Positions 47,732 to 58,552 of a DNA stretch of 64,000 bases are shown one piece after another (the stretch's first letter is position 1; each line of letters begins with the position of its first letter). The stretch is from Zygnema cylindricum. Taxonomy: Eukaryota > Streptophyta > Zygnematophyceae > Zygnematales > Zygnemataceae. The translations under genes and the position numbers were made by a program. Where the stretch lies: positions 74,759-138,758 of the forward strand of contig JBBHKE010003193.1 of the NCBI GenBank assembly GCA_037447655.1, given 5' to 3'. The notes beneath the pieces are model-generated. The model had not been told where the DNA came from, did not search any database, and saw only the letters and a list, made by a program, of their open reading frames with translations.

Positions 47732-48469
47732 GTGGAGCCGGAACCTGAGGAAACCGCCAGTAGCGAGGCAGGACCGGCAGAGACCAGTGGAGGGGAGGGG
47801 TCAGAAAACTCACAGGACCCCGAATACACCCCAACCCGGGAAGGGGATCAGGAATATAAGGAAGATCATGAGCTATCGGAGGCGGAAGAACCAGAACGAG
47901 AACCAACGCCTCCGCCAATTGAGGAGCGCGCCTCAAATCTAGAGGTGATGTGGGACCCAAATAAGGAGAGTACCGCGGACGAGCAGTCGTCTGAAAGCGT
48001 GGAAAAGAAGGCAGAGGCACAATACCCCAGTGGTGACGATGTGTTCCTCCTGCGAGGGAGCCAAAGAGATCTGGAGGAGGAAAGTGAACAGGGAGAGGAA
48101 ATTCCTGACTACCTCTTCCCACTACCGGTTGACACCCAGCATCCAGACCTCGCCTTCAGCTTCGCCAAAAGGTTTTATTGGAACCCCTCGGAGTGGCCCG
48201 AGGAGTGGCGTATAGGGAAGCCTGGAGATCCTATCCGTATTCCTGCCAACGTCCCGTCACACCCAGCGTGGAATTTCATGCGAACAAAAGACCTGGGAAA
48301 TAATCATAAGGGTTATATGCAGCTAAATACTCACGCCTTACCGTTCGTGGAAGTGGTAGAGGACAACTATGAAATTCTATGGGCTCCATTGCCCACAGAA
48401 TTCGCAGTTCCAAAAGAAGCTAATCTAGATATGGCATTTATAGTGGTAGTGCGTTCCCAGCTGAAGTGA
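47732..48469 (+). pseudogene. Acidic ORF of unknown function inside chromovirus B
   Basis: A 245-codon frame; the last ~9 codons are TRIM sequence. The N-terminal half is acidic and disordered. The C-terminal half is globular-looking with conserved-type aromatic residues (FAKRFYWNPSEWPEEW, HPAWNFMRTKDLGNNHKGYM, ALPFVEVVEDNYEILW). The upstream MASSSS start is separated by stops and frameshifts, so the intact gene would be longer at both ends. Function unknown. Confidence 0.5.
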
Positions 48470-48840
48470 AAGGTCCCAGGTTCGAACCCTGGCCAACTCA
48501 ATTTTCCCAAGTGTGGGACATGCCGAATCCCGGATTTCTAGGAAAATCTAACATGGTATCGGAGCCAGCGGGATTGCGGATGGTTTGACCGGCTTTCCCG
48601 TGAGGGGGGGTGTTGGATTGGCACGTGAAGCCGGTCCAATACAGGGTAGAATATGGAAATATCCATACTCGAGCCGCCCGTAATAAATGGGTACGGACCC
48701 GCCAGTCTCAACATCGAGCTGGTGGCACAGTGGTAGTGCGTTCGCAGCTGAAGTGAAAGGTCCCAGGTTCGAATCCTGGCCGGCTCAATTTTCCCAAGTG
48801 TGGGACATGCCGAATCCCGGATTTCTAGGAAAATCTAACA
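48442..48840 (+). mobile_element. TRIM-like miniature LTR element 1 with tRNA-like LTR
   Basis: The 3' LTR 48611-48840 (TGTTGGATTGG...AATCTAACA, 230 bp) is complete. The 5' LTR 48442-48553 lacks its first ~118 nt. Between them lie only 57 bp: PBS TGGTATCGGAGCC (48554-48566) and polypurine TGAGGGGGGG (48601-48610). It interrupts the acidic ORF of chromovirus B. A clean target duplication is not visible because the left end is truncated. Confidence 0.75.
48716..48786 (+). ncRNA. tRNA-like module in TRIM 1 LTR
   Basis: A 71-nt cloverleaf-like sequence. The 7-bp acceptor stem is GAGCTGG with CCGGCTC (one G-T pair). A box TGGCACAGTGG, B box GGTTCGAATCC, 5-bp T stem CCAGG/CCTGG, and anticodon stem TTCGC/GTGAA with loop AGCTGAA. 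U33 is replaced by G and there is no CCA tail, so it is not called a functional tRNA gene. A TTTT pol III stop follows within 8 nt. The 5' LTR holds the 3' half of the same module. Confidence 0.7.
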
Positions 48841-48959
48841 AACTACAGGTACAAGATTGATGTTCCCGGGTTACTCCGTCATTATCACCCGTGGGATGTC
48901 CGCCTCCACGACATCATCTCTAGAGCGGAGGTCACCCCTGAGGTACGGGCACTCAAGCT

Positions 48960-49336
48960 GGCTCGAAAGAATGCTCTGCAAGGAAACACGTGTCCTTAAA
49001 TTACAGAAGGTACCTCGGTGGGAACGGGCGGACGAAGAAGCGGAGGAAGTTCCCCCAGTGGCTGAACCCGAAGAACCCCGGATTCCGGCAACCGAGGAGC
49101 GTGCACCGGCAGTCGTTCCGCCGCGACCCGAATTACCCGAAGTTGTACCCGAGGAAGGTGAGGATCAGGTTCAGGAGCGAATCACTCGGAGGCGGTTGGC
49201 AGCGGCAGATCATTATATTGCGTTGCTTGAGACCCGATGTGAACAGCTCCAAAATCAACTCGACGCCCTTCGCCAGGAATTCGAGGAGTATCGCGAGGAA
49301 ACATACGACATACTCCGGCAGTTACAGTTTCCCTGA
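48960..49336 (+). pseudogene. C-terminal coiled-coil of chromovirus B polyprotein
   Basis: From LKLQKVPRWERADEE to HYIALLETRCEQLQNQLDAL and DILRQLQFP, then stop at 49334-49336. It matches the coiled-coil that follows the chromodomain tail in copy A. It lies directly upstream of the 3' LTR and would normally be the end of pol or a separate reading frame. Confidence 0.75.
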
Positions 49337-49381
49337 GTAGATCAAGGTTCAGCGAGACGGTGAATCCTTAGTGGGAGGAAC

Positions 49382-49857
49382 TATAACATGGTTACAGAGT
49401 TGGGTACTTAGTGGCTAGGGCTAGGCTGCTATAGTTGCGATCCCAGAGCAGCGCAGCTGTAATTCCAGACTGGCGCAGCATAGCAGCATAGCAACTTAGC
49501 GGCGTAGCAACTTAGTAGCGCAGCAGTGCAGCATAGCAACGCCGTAGAATGTAAGTTGAGCTGTATAGTTCTACAAGGAAGTTTTTGATAGTTCTCGGTT
49601 GACCGTGAAGGTCCACGTGTACAGCTGTACAGTACTAGGATGACTAGCAGTTAGTTAGTTTAAATGGTCGAGTAGACCTTGTGAATAGAGGACCTTAAGT
49701 ACACCTATAGAGTGAGCGCAACCTTGTACTCTCTTTCCAGCAATAAAGCGCAACCTTGTCTGTTAGTATTGTGTGCTCCTACTGTTGCTACGGGAAGATC
49801 CGTGGTGTTTCCGCTGTGCATTGTGACGTGTTGTGTTGTATTGTTGCTTTTGTTACA
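49382..49857 (+). repeat. 3' LTR of chromovirus B (476 bp)
   Basis: TATAACATGGTTACAG...TTTGTTACA. The initial TG has changed to TA. It is otherwise collinear with the 5' LTR with a few substitutions and small indels, and is followed by TSD copy AGCAT. Confidence 0.9.
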
Positions 49858-50212
49858 AGCATGAAGACACTTATTAACGTTAATACAACGAAAGGATTAG
49901 AGTTAAAGCGCGGTAATAGTGTGTATTTTATTAGAACATACGTACAAGCGACGTCATTTTTGAACGAAACAGCGTGTTGTGGTCAGTTCGAAATTCGTGC
50001 TTACGGGAAACATAACCGATCACACACTACACAATTCCCGGAGTCGCATTAACATGTAATTGCGTAATTAATTTTCGGCAGACGCAAATGTCACAATAAC
50101 GCTACGGCGTACGATTTGTACAAATCCGTACACACACATATTTTATTGTTTAGATATTATGGTGCGACAATTAATACAAAAAAACATACAAATTAGAGTA
50201 CATAATAAACTA

Positions 50213-50411
50213 CACCGTGAATCGTTATTAGCCTTATGTACGCTATATCGACACCCCAAAATTTTGACACTGATATCTTAAATATAATAAATTACACTAT
50301 TTAAGGACGTGGACCATAATCTGCCACGTCTCCTGGAACTAAATTAGAATGAATGACGCTATTTTTTTCTTTACACTAATAATTTCTATACGCTAATAAC
50401 GATTCAAGGTG
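50213..50411. mobile_element. Stowaway-like MITE (199 bp), copy 3
   Basis: Left end CACCGTGAATCGTTATTAG, right end CTAATAACGATTCAAGGTG, with TA on both sides (50211-50212, 50412-50413). No coding capacity. Confidence 0.7.
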
Positions 50412-51474
50412 TAGTATCATGGTGTACCCGAAAAACACAATTTACTGTAAAGTACGCTAATTGTTTCATTCCTAGTTGTTCAATACGCGGGTTTTTTCCA
50501 ATTTTTCCAGTTTCTACGTATTGTACGTGACTTTTGAAAAATACGCAAAAAAACGTCTACTGTATACTGAAACTGACATATTACGGAAACTAATAAACAA
50601 AATACTGTAACTGTTAGATTTTTTACGGAAACTGTACGGTAGTTTACAAAAAAAAATCGATGCACGTATCCGTACTTTCTGTTCAGTAAACCGAACAGAA
50701 TGTACATGGATTGTACGGAAGAATAATGTGACGTCTACAAATATTTCCAAAAAGAGACGTTGCGGCGTCACACTATTTGAGCGTCGTGAGTTCAAATTTT
50801 GTTCTGGCGTCTTCTTCAAATTTCGAAAAGAAGCCGCCATTATTACTTGAACAGCTGAACGCGAAAAATCACAGAAGACGCCATTACCGACGCCACGGCA
50901 AGAAGGGAAGAAGATTTAGAGTAAAAATAGTTAAAGGACATAAATGTATTTTTTTTTGTTCTAATGTGATTGTTTTTGTTTTTTTATCAATGTGTTACGT
51001 CGTGCAATGTTGAATGATGAAAAATGGAATCTGCATATGGCCTGAACTTTGTTTTTTTGAAGTTGCATGCTCTCGGAGAGGTAGAGAAAGAAGGCCATGG
51101 CTGCTTGTCTGTGAAGGACAGGCAATTTTATTATAATAAAAATGCATTTCGAATGAATTGAACCTGTGCTTGAGAACGTCACTCGGTACATACCAGTACA
51201 GTCGTCCTTATCCAGTTGATGTAGATGGTTCGATTCATGTATTGAGTGTGATAATAATTAAATTAAATAATATTTTTCACCGCTCATTTAACGGAAAGCG
51301 TACAAACTGCGGTACATGTTCAATTCAATTTTTAAAAAATGTACGAATTTGTACGGAAAAAAAATCATTAACGTTTTTTTCAAATCGATCTCTCCAGTTT
51401 CTACGTATTGTACGCGCGTTGGAAACGTGCGTAAAATACGTTTTGAACAACTATGGTTTCATTACACTAATTTT

Positions 51475-51832
51475 TTCATTACACTAATAGCGATTCACGG
51501 TGTATCGGTGATAATTGTACGAATCGTAACGTACAATTGTACGGTATATTACGTCGTACTAAACCGCCATTATTCCGTTACACATTACGGAACAGATTTA
51601 TACACGTGGCATGCCACGCTATATACAGTGAAAATATAATAGAGTATATTATAAATTACTATTATATAGCGTATTATATTTTATCCACTTATCACCGATA
51701 AGAAATTTGTTGGTCTCGGAGCGATATATCGGAACCCCTCCCTCTCCCTCTCCCTCTCCCTCACCGTTCGATAACCGATAACTATTGGTATCGATGGTAT
51801 CGCGATAAATTTCTTGCCGATGCACAACACTA
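51475..51832. mobile_element. Stowaway-like end fused to truncated hAT-like MITE family a
   Basis: A Stowaway-like right end (ATAGCGATTCACGGTG, ending 51502, then TA) is followed directly by the 3' part of the family-a hAT-like MITE, ending TTGCCGATGCACAACACTA at 51832. A (CCCTCT)n run of ~28 bp lies inside (about 51735-51764). Confidence 0.55.
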
Positions 51833-52950
51833 AGAATTGGGGATTTTGGAGTTAGGAAATAGGGTGTAAAATTTATGATTTTTCTGTAAATGTTTTTTTT
51901 TTTTTTTTGAAATTGAAATTTTTGAAGCAATACATTGAATTTTTTAATTACGTATGGGACAACTTTTTGAATGTGTAGAAAACTGAAGAATGGAATTCAT
52001 TTTGAAATATTTCCAAATTTTGAGAACTATGATAAGATTTGAGTGATTTTTTGTCTTTTGTTTTTTGCCGTTTTGTGTTTTTTTTTCCTTTTTTTTCAGA
52101 TTGGTTTAAATTCATAAATTTCTTATTTGATGCAATCTAATTACATTAATATCATTCAAATTTTCGGAGATTCTTTTTGGGAATTACCAGAATGTTTTTA
52201 AATTTGTTATTCCGTGAGTTTTTTAAAAACATTTATTATATTTGTTACCTCTCAATATCTCAAATTTCCAAAAAAGATGTCCATCAAATGTCCACCAGAC
52301 TTGGGATGGACAAAAAATTTGTTTTTCAAACTGCCTCAAATAATCTTTTTGGCAATTTTTTTTTCGGCTAAATATAAAAATTGGATAACTGAAATGATAA
52401 CCATTTCCAAAACTCACACTTAAAATGTTGTTGATAAAAAGAGTTCATTTGCAAATATTTTAACAATATCACGACTATTTAAGCTGACAGTGCCAAAAAT
52501 ACGAAAAGCATTTGCGCATGAGGAAAGTTTTCCAAATTTCTTAAAATGAGTAGAAGATTAAAGTTCCATTACACAATCGATCAAAAATGTATGGATTTAA
52601 AATCCTTAAAGAGTACGGGGTTAATTAACAACCATATTTACTATTACATTGACACCAAAACCATGTATGAACGAATAAACTAATACAACTGAGATCTGCG
52701 TAAACATAAAATGTTATACAATTATGTGGTTCATATTAACTGTAAATGACCACACTGTTTGTAAATGTGAACCATAGTCTACTTGGCGCTACTTCAATTA
52801 AACAAAAGTTCATACTATATACACTTTCAAGGCTGCATAAATTAGAGATCTAAGGTTAGTGATCTAAGGTTTCTTTCCTTTCTGTGCCACCCTCGAGTTT
52901 AGCAACAAGCCAATTTGTCAAACTATTAACATATCAATTTGCCAGTGTTT
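51833..52950. other. AT-rich intergenic stretch
   Basis: Very AT-rich with T-runs. No gene, RNA or repeat that I can support. Confidence 0.4.
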
Positions 52951-52964
52951 TGTACATCGATGTT

Positions 52965-53200
52965 TTGATGCTGATGTATCGATGTTTCAAATATCATGAT
53001 GTGATGATGCTGATGTGTCGATGTTTCAAATGTCACGATGTGTTGATGCTGACATGTCAATGTTTCAATGCCATGATGTGTTGATGCTGATGTGTCGATG
53101 GTTCAAATGTCACGATGTGTTGATGCTGACATGTCAATGTTTCAATGCCATGATGTGTTGATGCTGATGTGTCGATGTTTTGATGCCATGACTGCTGATG
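52965..53200. repeat. Minisatellite, ~39-bp unit in ~78-bp pairs
   Basis: Units of the type GATGCTGATGTGTCGATGTTT alternate with TCAAATGTCACGATGTGTT and TCAATGCCATGATGTGTT variants. A ~78-bp dimer is nearly exact for two rounds (about 53010-53165). About six units in total. Confidence 0.75.
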
Positions 53201-54048
53201 CAATGGTAGGGTGTCAAATAATAAAGTAAATTAGTAATATTTTTCAATCTTCTGATTTACGGATGTGCCGTTTGTAGAAATGGTGTGCTGATGTGCTATT
53301 AAAGATGTCACCAATGTACTCGTATGGTGAAAGACAAAATTGGACGAAATGCTGACTTGTCAATACACACATTCATTTACTATTCGTAGGAGGTTATTTC
53401 AAACAGTCAAATCTTATTTTTTTCCATTTTACTCGATTGTTGTTTGTGGCCGAGTCAAATCACATTGCCATTGTCAATAATGGCTTTCGTTTCTCACAAC
53501 ATTTTGAATTGATCTGAAGGAGGCCCCTATTAAGGCATCAATTTCCAATTAAAACATAAAATTACTTGGTACGTATGCTACAAATTTGATTTCTGGGTTT
53601 AACAGTAGTAACATGTGCATCTAGGTGCAGAACAATGCCATAAAAATGTGATATATATGTACACATAAACGCTTTCTTTTTGCATGTCGTAAAGTCCGCT
53701 GTTGTTGTGCTATAAAATCATGACTAAGTATAGCTAACCTCATGTGCATGAAACAATTTTTATAATAGTGTCTGTCGAAGAAGAATGGCAATTCCTCCAC
53801 CTCGACAAAGGTCAAACACAAATAAGCACTTTTAAATGATTCCTTTCAAGCCGCTGCTTTCCATTTCGGCTTCGTTTATTGCTGAACGACCACAAAAACA
53901 ATACATAAGAGAAGGAAAGTTTGGATGCAAATGTCTCATGTCGTGCCCAATTCTCCACACTGCGTTAACGTAATTGGCTTGATGTTGGACATCCTTCTCG
54001 CGTACTTTACCTCAATTTTGTATGAGAGACACATATTTGTAAAAAATG

Positions 54049-55448
54049 CTAAAAAGACAGTAAATCTGGGAGAACCGGAGAAACGGGGCTCGGTACTGCT
54101 GTTTTGGTGGCAGTTTCTTTCTCAACATCCCATTGTTTCATGGTTTGCTCAAGAAATGCAGTTGCCTGTAAAAGGAAAAATATGATAATGCAGCCAAACT
54201 GAACCCTGATTTAGTAGCATCTCACAAAACTGTTAGACTGCTATTTGCAAATTGACAGTTACCTACAACGATATTATCTAAACTGTTCTCTCTAGTGTTC
54301 ACAGAAATCCTTTCAGATCCTTTTTTCACTATGCTACATTCCCATCGCTATTAATGTTGAACATATTTCAGCAGTCAGAGGCATTCAATTTGATGATAAT
54401 AGTTGGAGTTTTTTTTGAGACACGCAATCGAAAGGTAACAGTCTTAGATTAGAAGATTAGAAATCTGAAATCTGTGTAATGACAAAAAGTAATTTGACTG
54501 CCTGAAAAATGTTTAAAACTAATAACGACAGGCAGTGTACATTCCCTTTTTATTCTATTCAAGATAATATGTATCGCCAACCACGCATGTCTATCATTTT
54601 CAGAATCAAAAATAACTTCTGATTACATGTTACAGAAGGGTTAGAGAAGAATAACCGCAAAAAACTTTACAAACAGAATAACTCGTTTATTCTCTCTAAG
54701 ACATACCTGCAAAGCATCCTTATAAAGCTGTTCTCGTGCATGAATTAAACATCTTTTTGTTTCTCCTTGGTCCATCAGCTTGTCAAAAGTGCTAAGAGTG
54801 GAACATCTCCTTATGATTTTTGTGGTTTCCTCCAAGCTGTAGATGATAGGATCCAGCATTATCCTGGATAGTACGAATTATATACAAATGAATTTCAGAC
54901 AGCAAAACATAATAAGATAGGTTGCAACCAGTTGCAATCAGTTTGTAAGATTCAATTTTCTCACAGCTCTTACTTATGTTCCTGCAAGAAAATCTGGTAA
55001 GCATCACACACCTTGACCATCACCTGAACAGAGAAAAAAACCAAACAATTCAAGAAATACCATACACGATATCGGTATAACGCCTCCTACTCTCTGATCC
55101 AGGAGGCAAACGATGGAAAGATGTCATATGCAGAAACGACATTGTTAAACAAGTTTCTATTGAGAAGTTCTCAGCCAAAACGTACAAAACGTACAAATCG
55201 TACATAACATACAATACGTGCAAACGTTCAATAACGTACTTAGCTTCCTTAGTTTTGCCAAAGCCTGGAATAAGCTTCTGCTGAGCAAGCTCTACTACAG
55301 GGCGAAGCTGTTGTACGGACACAAGGATTTCATTGCAATGACTGCGGAAGTTTTTAGAATCTGTAACCGAATCTTGAATGGCTTCAACGTAATTCAAAAC
55401 GATTTGGAGACAGTCATGGTTTGCCATAAAAAACGAATTAAGTGACAA
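54049..55448 (-). CDS. Spliced gene of unknown identity, alpha-helical protein (partial model)
   Basis: Minus-strand exons with good GT-AG sites and matching phase: 54974-55023 (VMVKVCDAYQIFLQEH), 54707-54863 (LEETTKIIRRCSTLSTFDKL, GETKRCLIHAREQL), 54049-54165 (ATAFLEQTMKQWDVEKE, then a stop). An upstream exon within about 55230-55448 encodes FRSHCNEILVSVQQLRPVVE and LAQQKLIPGFGKT; its donor and start are unresolved. Alternating helices with CNEILV...LRPVVELAQ and L...F..L...G.TK are reminiscent of HeLo or MLKL-type N-terminal four-helix domains, but this is a weak resemblance. A possible first exon (55661-55739) starts MKLLLESAFSKR. Confidence 0.4.
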
Positions 55449-55782
55449 GAATATTAAAGAAATGAGAGAGAGACGAGTTTGAGAAGCTTAGATACGAGGA
55501 AATGAATTCAGTAGGTTCAATCAAGTTATATTTCTAACGCGCACACTGGTAAAAGTCTGATATTATAATTTAATCAAATTGCTGTCTTTAAAAAAAACTA
55601 TGGAATAAAATATTTAACACTTAGAATTAAGAAACAGCTTCTGCAACGCTTGAAAACTACCTGCAGTTAACCGCCGATTTACAGCAGGAAAGGGAGCTTT
55701 CAGTCTTTTACTAAAGGCCGATTCCAAAAGGAGCTTCATCTTCGCTGCTTCGGAAAGATACCTTTTTCAAAGAGGTCCGTTT

Positions 55783-55998
55783 CTATGTCATAAATCCCAG
55801 ACGCATAAAAGTGAAATGTGCTCGACTGTTCAACTGTACTTTCACTACTTTGACTACTTTCAGGGGCGCCAGCATCGAGTGCTTGTAAAGCATGGAAACA
55901 GCGTTAGGCCAACTGCGTTCCATGTTATCAGCCGACAGCTTCTGAAATACCGTCAGACTGATAGTTTCACCATGACGGTGAAGTTTGACACGTAGCAT
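55783..55998 (-). CDS. Short unrecognised ORF, possible upstream exon
   Basis: A 71-codon minus-strand frame with normal composition (LHRHGETISLTVFQKLSADN) and a donor-like AAA|GTAGTC inside. It may be an upstream exon of the minus-strand gene at 54-55.4 kb. No family recognised. Confidence 0.2.
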   Translation of the reverse strand: MLRVKLHRHGETISLTVFQKLSADNMERSWPNAVSMLYKHSMLAPLKVVKVVKVQLNSRAHFTFMRLGFMT

Positions 55999-56431
55999 CG
56001 AGTTCTAACAATTACAGTCCATTGGTGAATCGCTGTTCGCATGTGTGACTATCTGTGTAATTAGAATCTTTCACACTATTCTTTTTCATTAAACTGCTGG
56101 TTACCATATTGACCCAAAGGAAATTTCCATCGGAACGTATTGCAATATGTGAAGCTAACCTATGTGCTAACTTTTTAGGAAAACGTAGCAAAAAAATCAC
56201 ATTTTTGGCGGGACACTTAACTTTTAACGTCCGGACAGCGCAATACACTTTTGGTGTCGAAAAAATCAAGTATACAGACGAATCAGCAAAGGCGCTGAGA
56301 TTCGCGAATTTTTTTGGCTTCTCATTGCAAGGTCTTTCCACTCCATTTCCTGTGTAAACAAAATTATAAAGACAAACGACCAATTGGAGGATCATATTGG
56401 CAATCAACGACCTGCTGCGTATAACTGTAAA

Positions 56432-58371
56432 GGGAATTGATAATGACAGTGACTGTTTTGGTTGCGGACAGTCACTTACGTCATTTTGTCAAAAAACGTA
56501 CGTTTGAAGTACACACAGGTACAAATAAAGCACCGTTGAGTACAAATTTGACGGTCAATCGGTTGAACAACTTTGACTTTGAAAATAATTTTCAACCGCT
56601 TAAAATTATGCCGCGCTTGCGAACATCGACCGTCATAATAAATTTAGCAATTCACACGGCCGGCGAACGTTTACGGTAACAAAACTGCGGCAACCACATG
56701 TAAATAAAAAAGTGTTGCAGACAGTCACTTTTTGTCGTTATGTGAGCTCCACGGTGAGAGAACTTAGCCGCAAAATTGAAATTTAATCGTGTAATCGTTA
56801 CATTGAACTTAGACGCATAGTGAAACGAAACAATTTTAAACTGAAGTACTATAAGTTTCGTACAGAAATATTATAACGCACGAAACGAAATAAACTGTTA
56901 TAATAAAACGAACCATATCATTTGAAATTAAATGAAAAAAATGCGCGTCGTCACGCGCGACGAAATCGAGCCACACTATATACGAATCAACAGTCTTACA
57001 TCGACAGCGAAATGTTAGGATATTGGGCGAATCGGCGTCGGCCGAAATCGCGCCGTCAAATGTTTTGTTCGGTTCGCATCGGACCCTCAGTTATGTGTTG
57101 TTTCATTCGATAATGTAATTTTGTGTCGGTTCGGTTTGGTGCGAGCGCCGAGCGGCAGAGGTCGCAAACGGTCAACCGAAACCGTGACCGACCGTTAACC
57201 GACCGCCCGCGCTCGATCCGGAACGGATTCGGTTGCCAAATTTTGGGGGTCGGGCGGTTACGGTCGGTTGATTCACCAGGAAAAAAAAAACGGTCGGTTA
57301 CGGTCGGTCAACCAGAAAACAAAAAAAAAGAAAAATTTGTATTGTCCCTATAATCCAACATTCTTGTACTTTGTACTCTTTGGCATCGTGGAAGTACGTG
57401 ACATCATGATTAGCATCGCAAATCTGACACGGTACTGTAGTAAGCTATTTATTTCGCAAATCAAAGGGAACCCGACAAAGCGTCGCAAATCTGACACGGT
57501 AGTACACTATTCATTTCGAAAATCTTAGGGAACGCGACAAAGTGTCGCGAATCTGATACGGTAGTACAATATTCATTTCTCAAATCTTAGGCAACGCGAC
57601 AAAGCGTTGCAAATCTGACACAGTAATTATTGGCTTATTCCGTCGTATATTGATTAATTTTGTACTTTATCGGTTACGGGCGGGCACGGTTAGTCGCGAA
57701 AAATCAAGATTCTGTTAATTTTTTTTTTCGTAAACGACGGTCGGTTAACGGTAAACAATTTTGGAGCGTGACAAAACTCGGTTGGGCGTCGGTTACTCAA
57801 ATTTTGAAAAAATAAAACGGTCGGTTTCGGGTAAGAAATTTTTTGACTTTTGCGAGCTCTGCCGAGCGGTTTTCATTTGTACGAATCGCACGCTTGTCGA
57901 TTTCGAAGAAATGTTGGTTCGCGAAACATCACGCGATTTTTTCGTCCGCGGAAATATTTTATGTGTACAATGAACCGGCAATATTTCCGTACGAGACTTC
58001 AGTTTCAAGAAGGCGATTAAATTTCAATTTTGCGGCTAAGTGCTCTCACCGTGGAGCTCACATAACGACAAAAAGTGACTGTCTGCAACACTTTTTTATT
58101 TACATGTGGTTGCCGCAATTTTGTTACCGTAAACGTTCGCCGGCCGTGTGAATTGCTAAATTTATTAAGACGGTCGACGTTCGCAAGCGCGGCATAATTT
58201 TAAGCGGTTGAAAATTATTTTCAAAGTCAAAGTTGTTCAACCGATTGACCGTCAAATTTGTACTCAACGGTGCTTTATTTGTACCTGTGTGTACTTCAAA
58301 CGTACATTTTTTGACAAAATGACGTAAGTGACTGTCCGCAACCAAAACAGTCACTGTCATTATCAATTCCC
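56432..58371. mobile_element. Mutator-like non-autonomous element 2 (1940 bp, ~355-bp TIRs, exact 9-bp TSD)
   Basis: Ends GGGAATTGATAATGACAG and its exact inverse. Near-perfect inverted repeats extend to about 56790 and from about 58018, including AACCACATGTAAATAAA and the GTGAGCTCCACGGTGAGAG block. The flank AACTGTAAA is at 56423-56431 and 58372-58380, an exact 9-bp duplication. The interior (56790-58017) shows no transposase; it holds CGGTCGGTTACGG repeats and a 66-bp tandem repeat. Related by its termini to 22389-23435. Confidence 0.88.
57410..57630. repeat. ~66-bp tandem repeat inside Mutator-like element 2
   Basis: A unit with GCGTCGCAAATCTGACACGG and CATTTCGAAAATCTTAGGGA recurs just over three times with point changes. 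Non-coding. Confidence 0.7.
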
Positions 58372-58552
58372 AACTGTAAATCTCTGTTAAAGCGGTTCGC
58401 AAACCACTGGAACCAGTATTCCATGTTGACCATTCTGTTTTATGCGTAGCCATTAGTTTGATTGCTAGGACGAAAAATAAAAGGAAAGTTAAAGGTACAA
58501 AGCTTGTACGAAAATGTAATTCAAATGTACAATTTCTGACTTCTGACAACTA

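Larger units (their letters stand above)
47323..48959 (+). other. Extra segment of chromovirus B absent from copy A, with an acidic ORF
   Basis: Copy A goes directly from the post-chromodomain tail to the coiled-coil region; copy B has ~1.6 kb more. A frame starting near 47600 (MASSSSPLPKRR) is broken early. It is then open at 47732-48469 as an acidic Glu/Pro-rich protein (EYTPTREGDQEYKED, PDYLFPLPVDTQHPDLAFSF, NPSEWPEEWRIGKPGDP). After the TRIM insertion it continues in frame as KIDVPGLLRHYHPWDVRLHD up to ~48958. I recognise no family. It may be an accessory gene or a captured host gene. Confidence 0.6.
42126..49857 (+). mobile_element. Ty3/gypsy chromovirus B, complete structure with extra ORF (7732 bp)
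   Basis: LTRs lie at 42126-42596 and 49382-49857, with an exact 5-bp duplication AGCAT (42121-42125 and 49858-49862). The PBS TGGTATCGGAGC is at 42598-42609. Order: gag, protease, RT, RNase H, integrase, chromodomain, an extra acidic ORF interrupted by a TRIM-like element, then a coiled-coil C-terminus. It is the same family as copy A. All main frames carry lesions. Confidence 0.95.

Noticed and set aside
47349-48122. 257-codon minus-strand frame opposite the chromovirus B extra ORF
   Set aside because: The plus-strand frame continues across the TRIM insertion and fits element orientation; the antisense frame has no domain and stops in unrelated sequence.
48716-48786. A genuine tRNA gene (anticodon CTG)
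   Set aside because: U33 is G, the same module recurs inside miniature LTRs at two other loci, and its loop differs among copies, so it is a tRNA-like part of a transposon.
57123-57973. Short frames inside Mutator-like element 2 as a possible transposase
   Set aside because: They are under 90 codons, span CGGTCGGT and 66-bp repeats, and have no DDE or zinc-finger motif.
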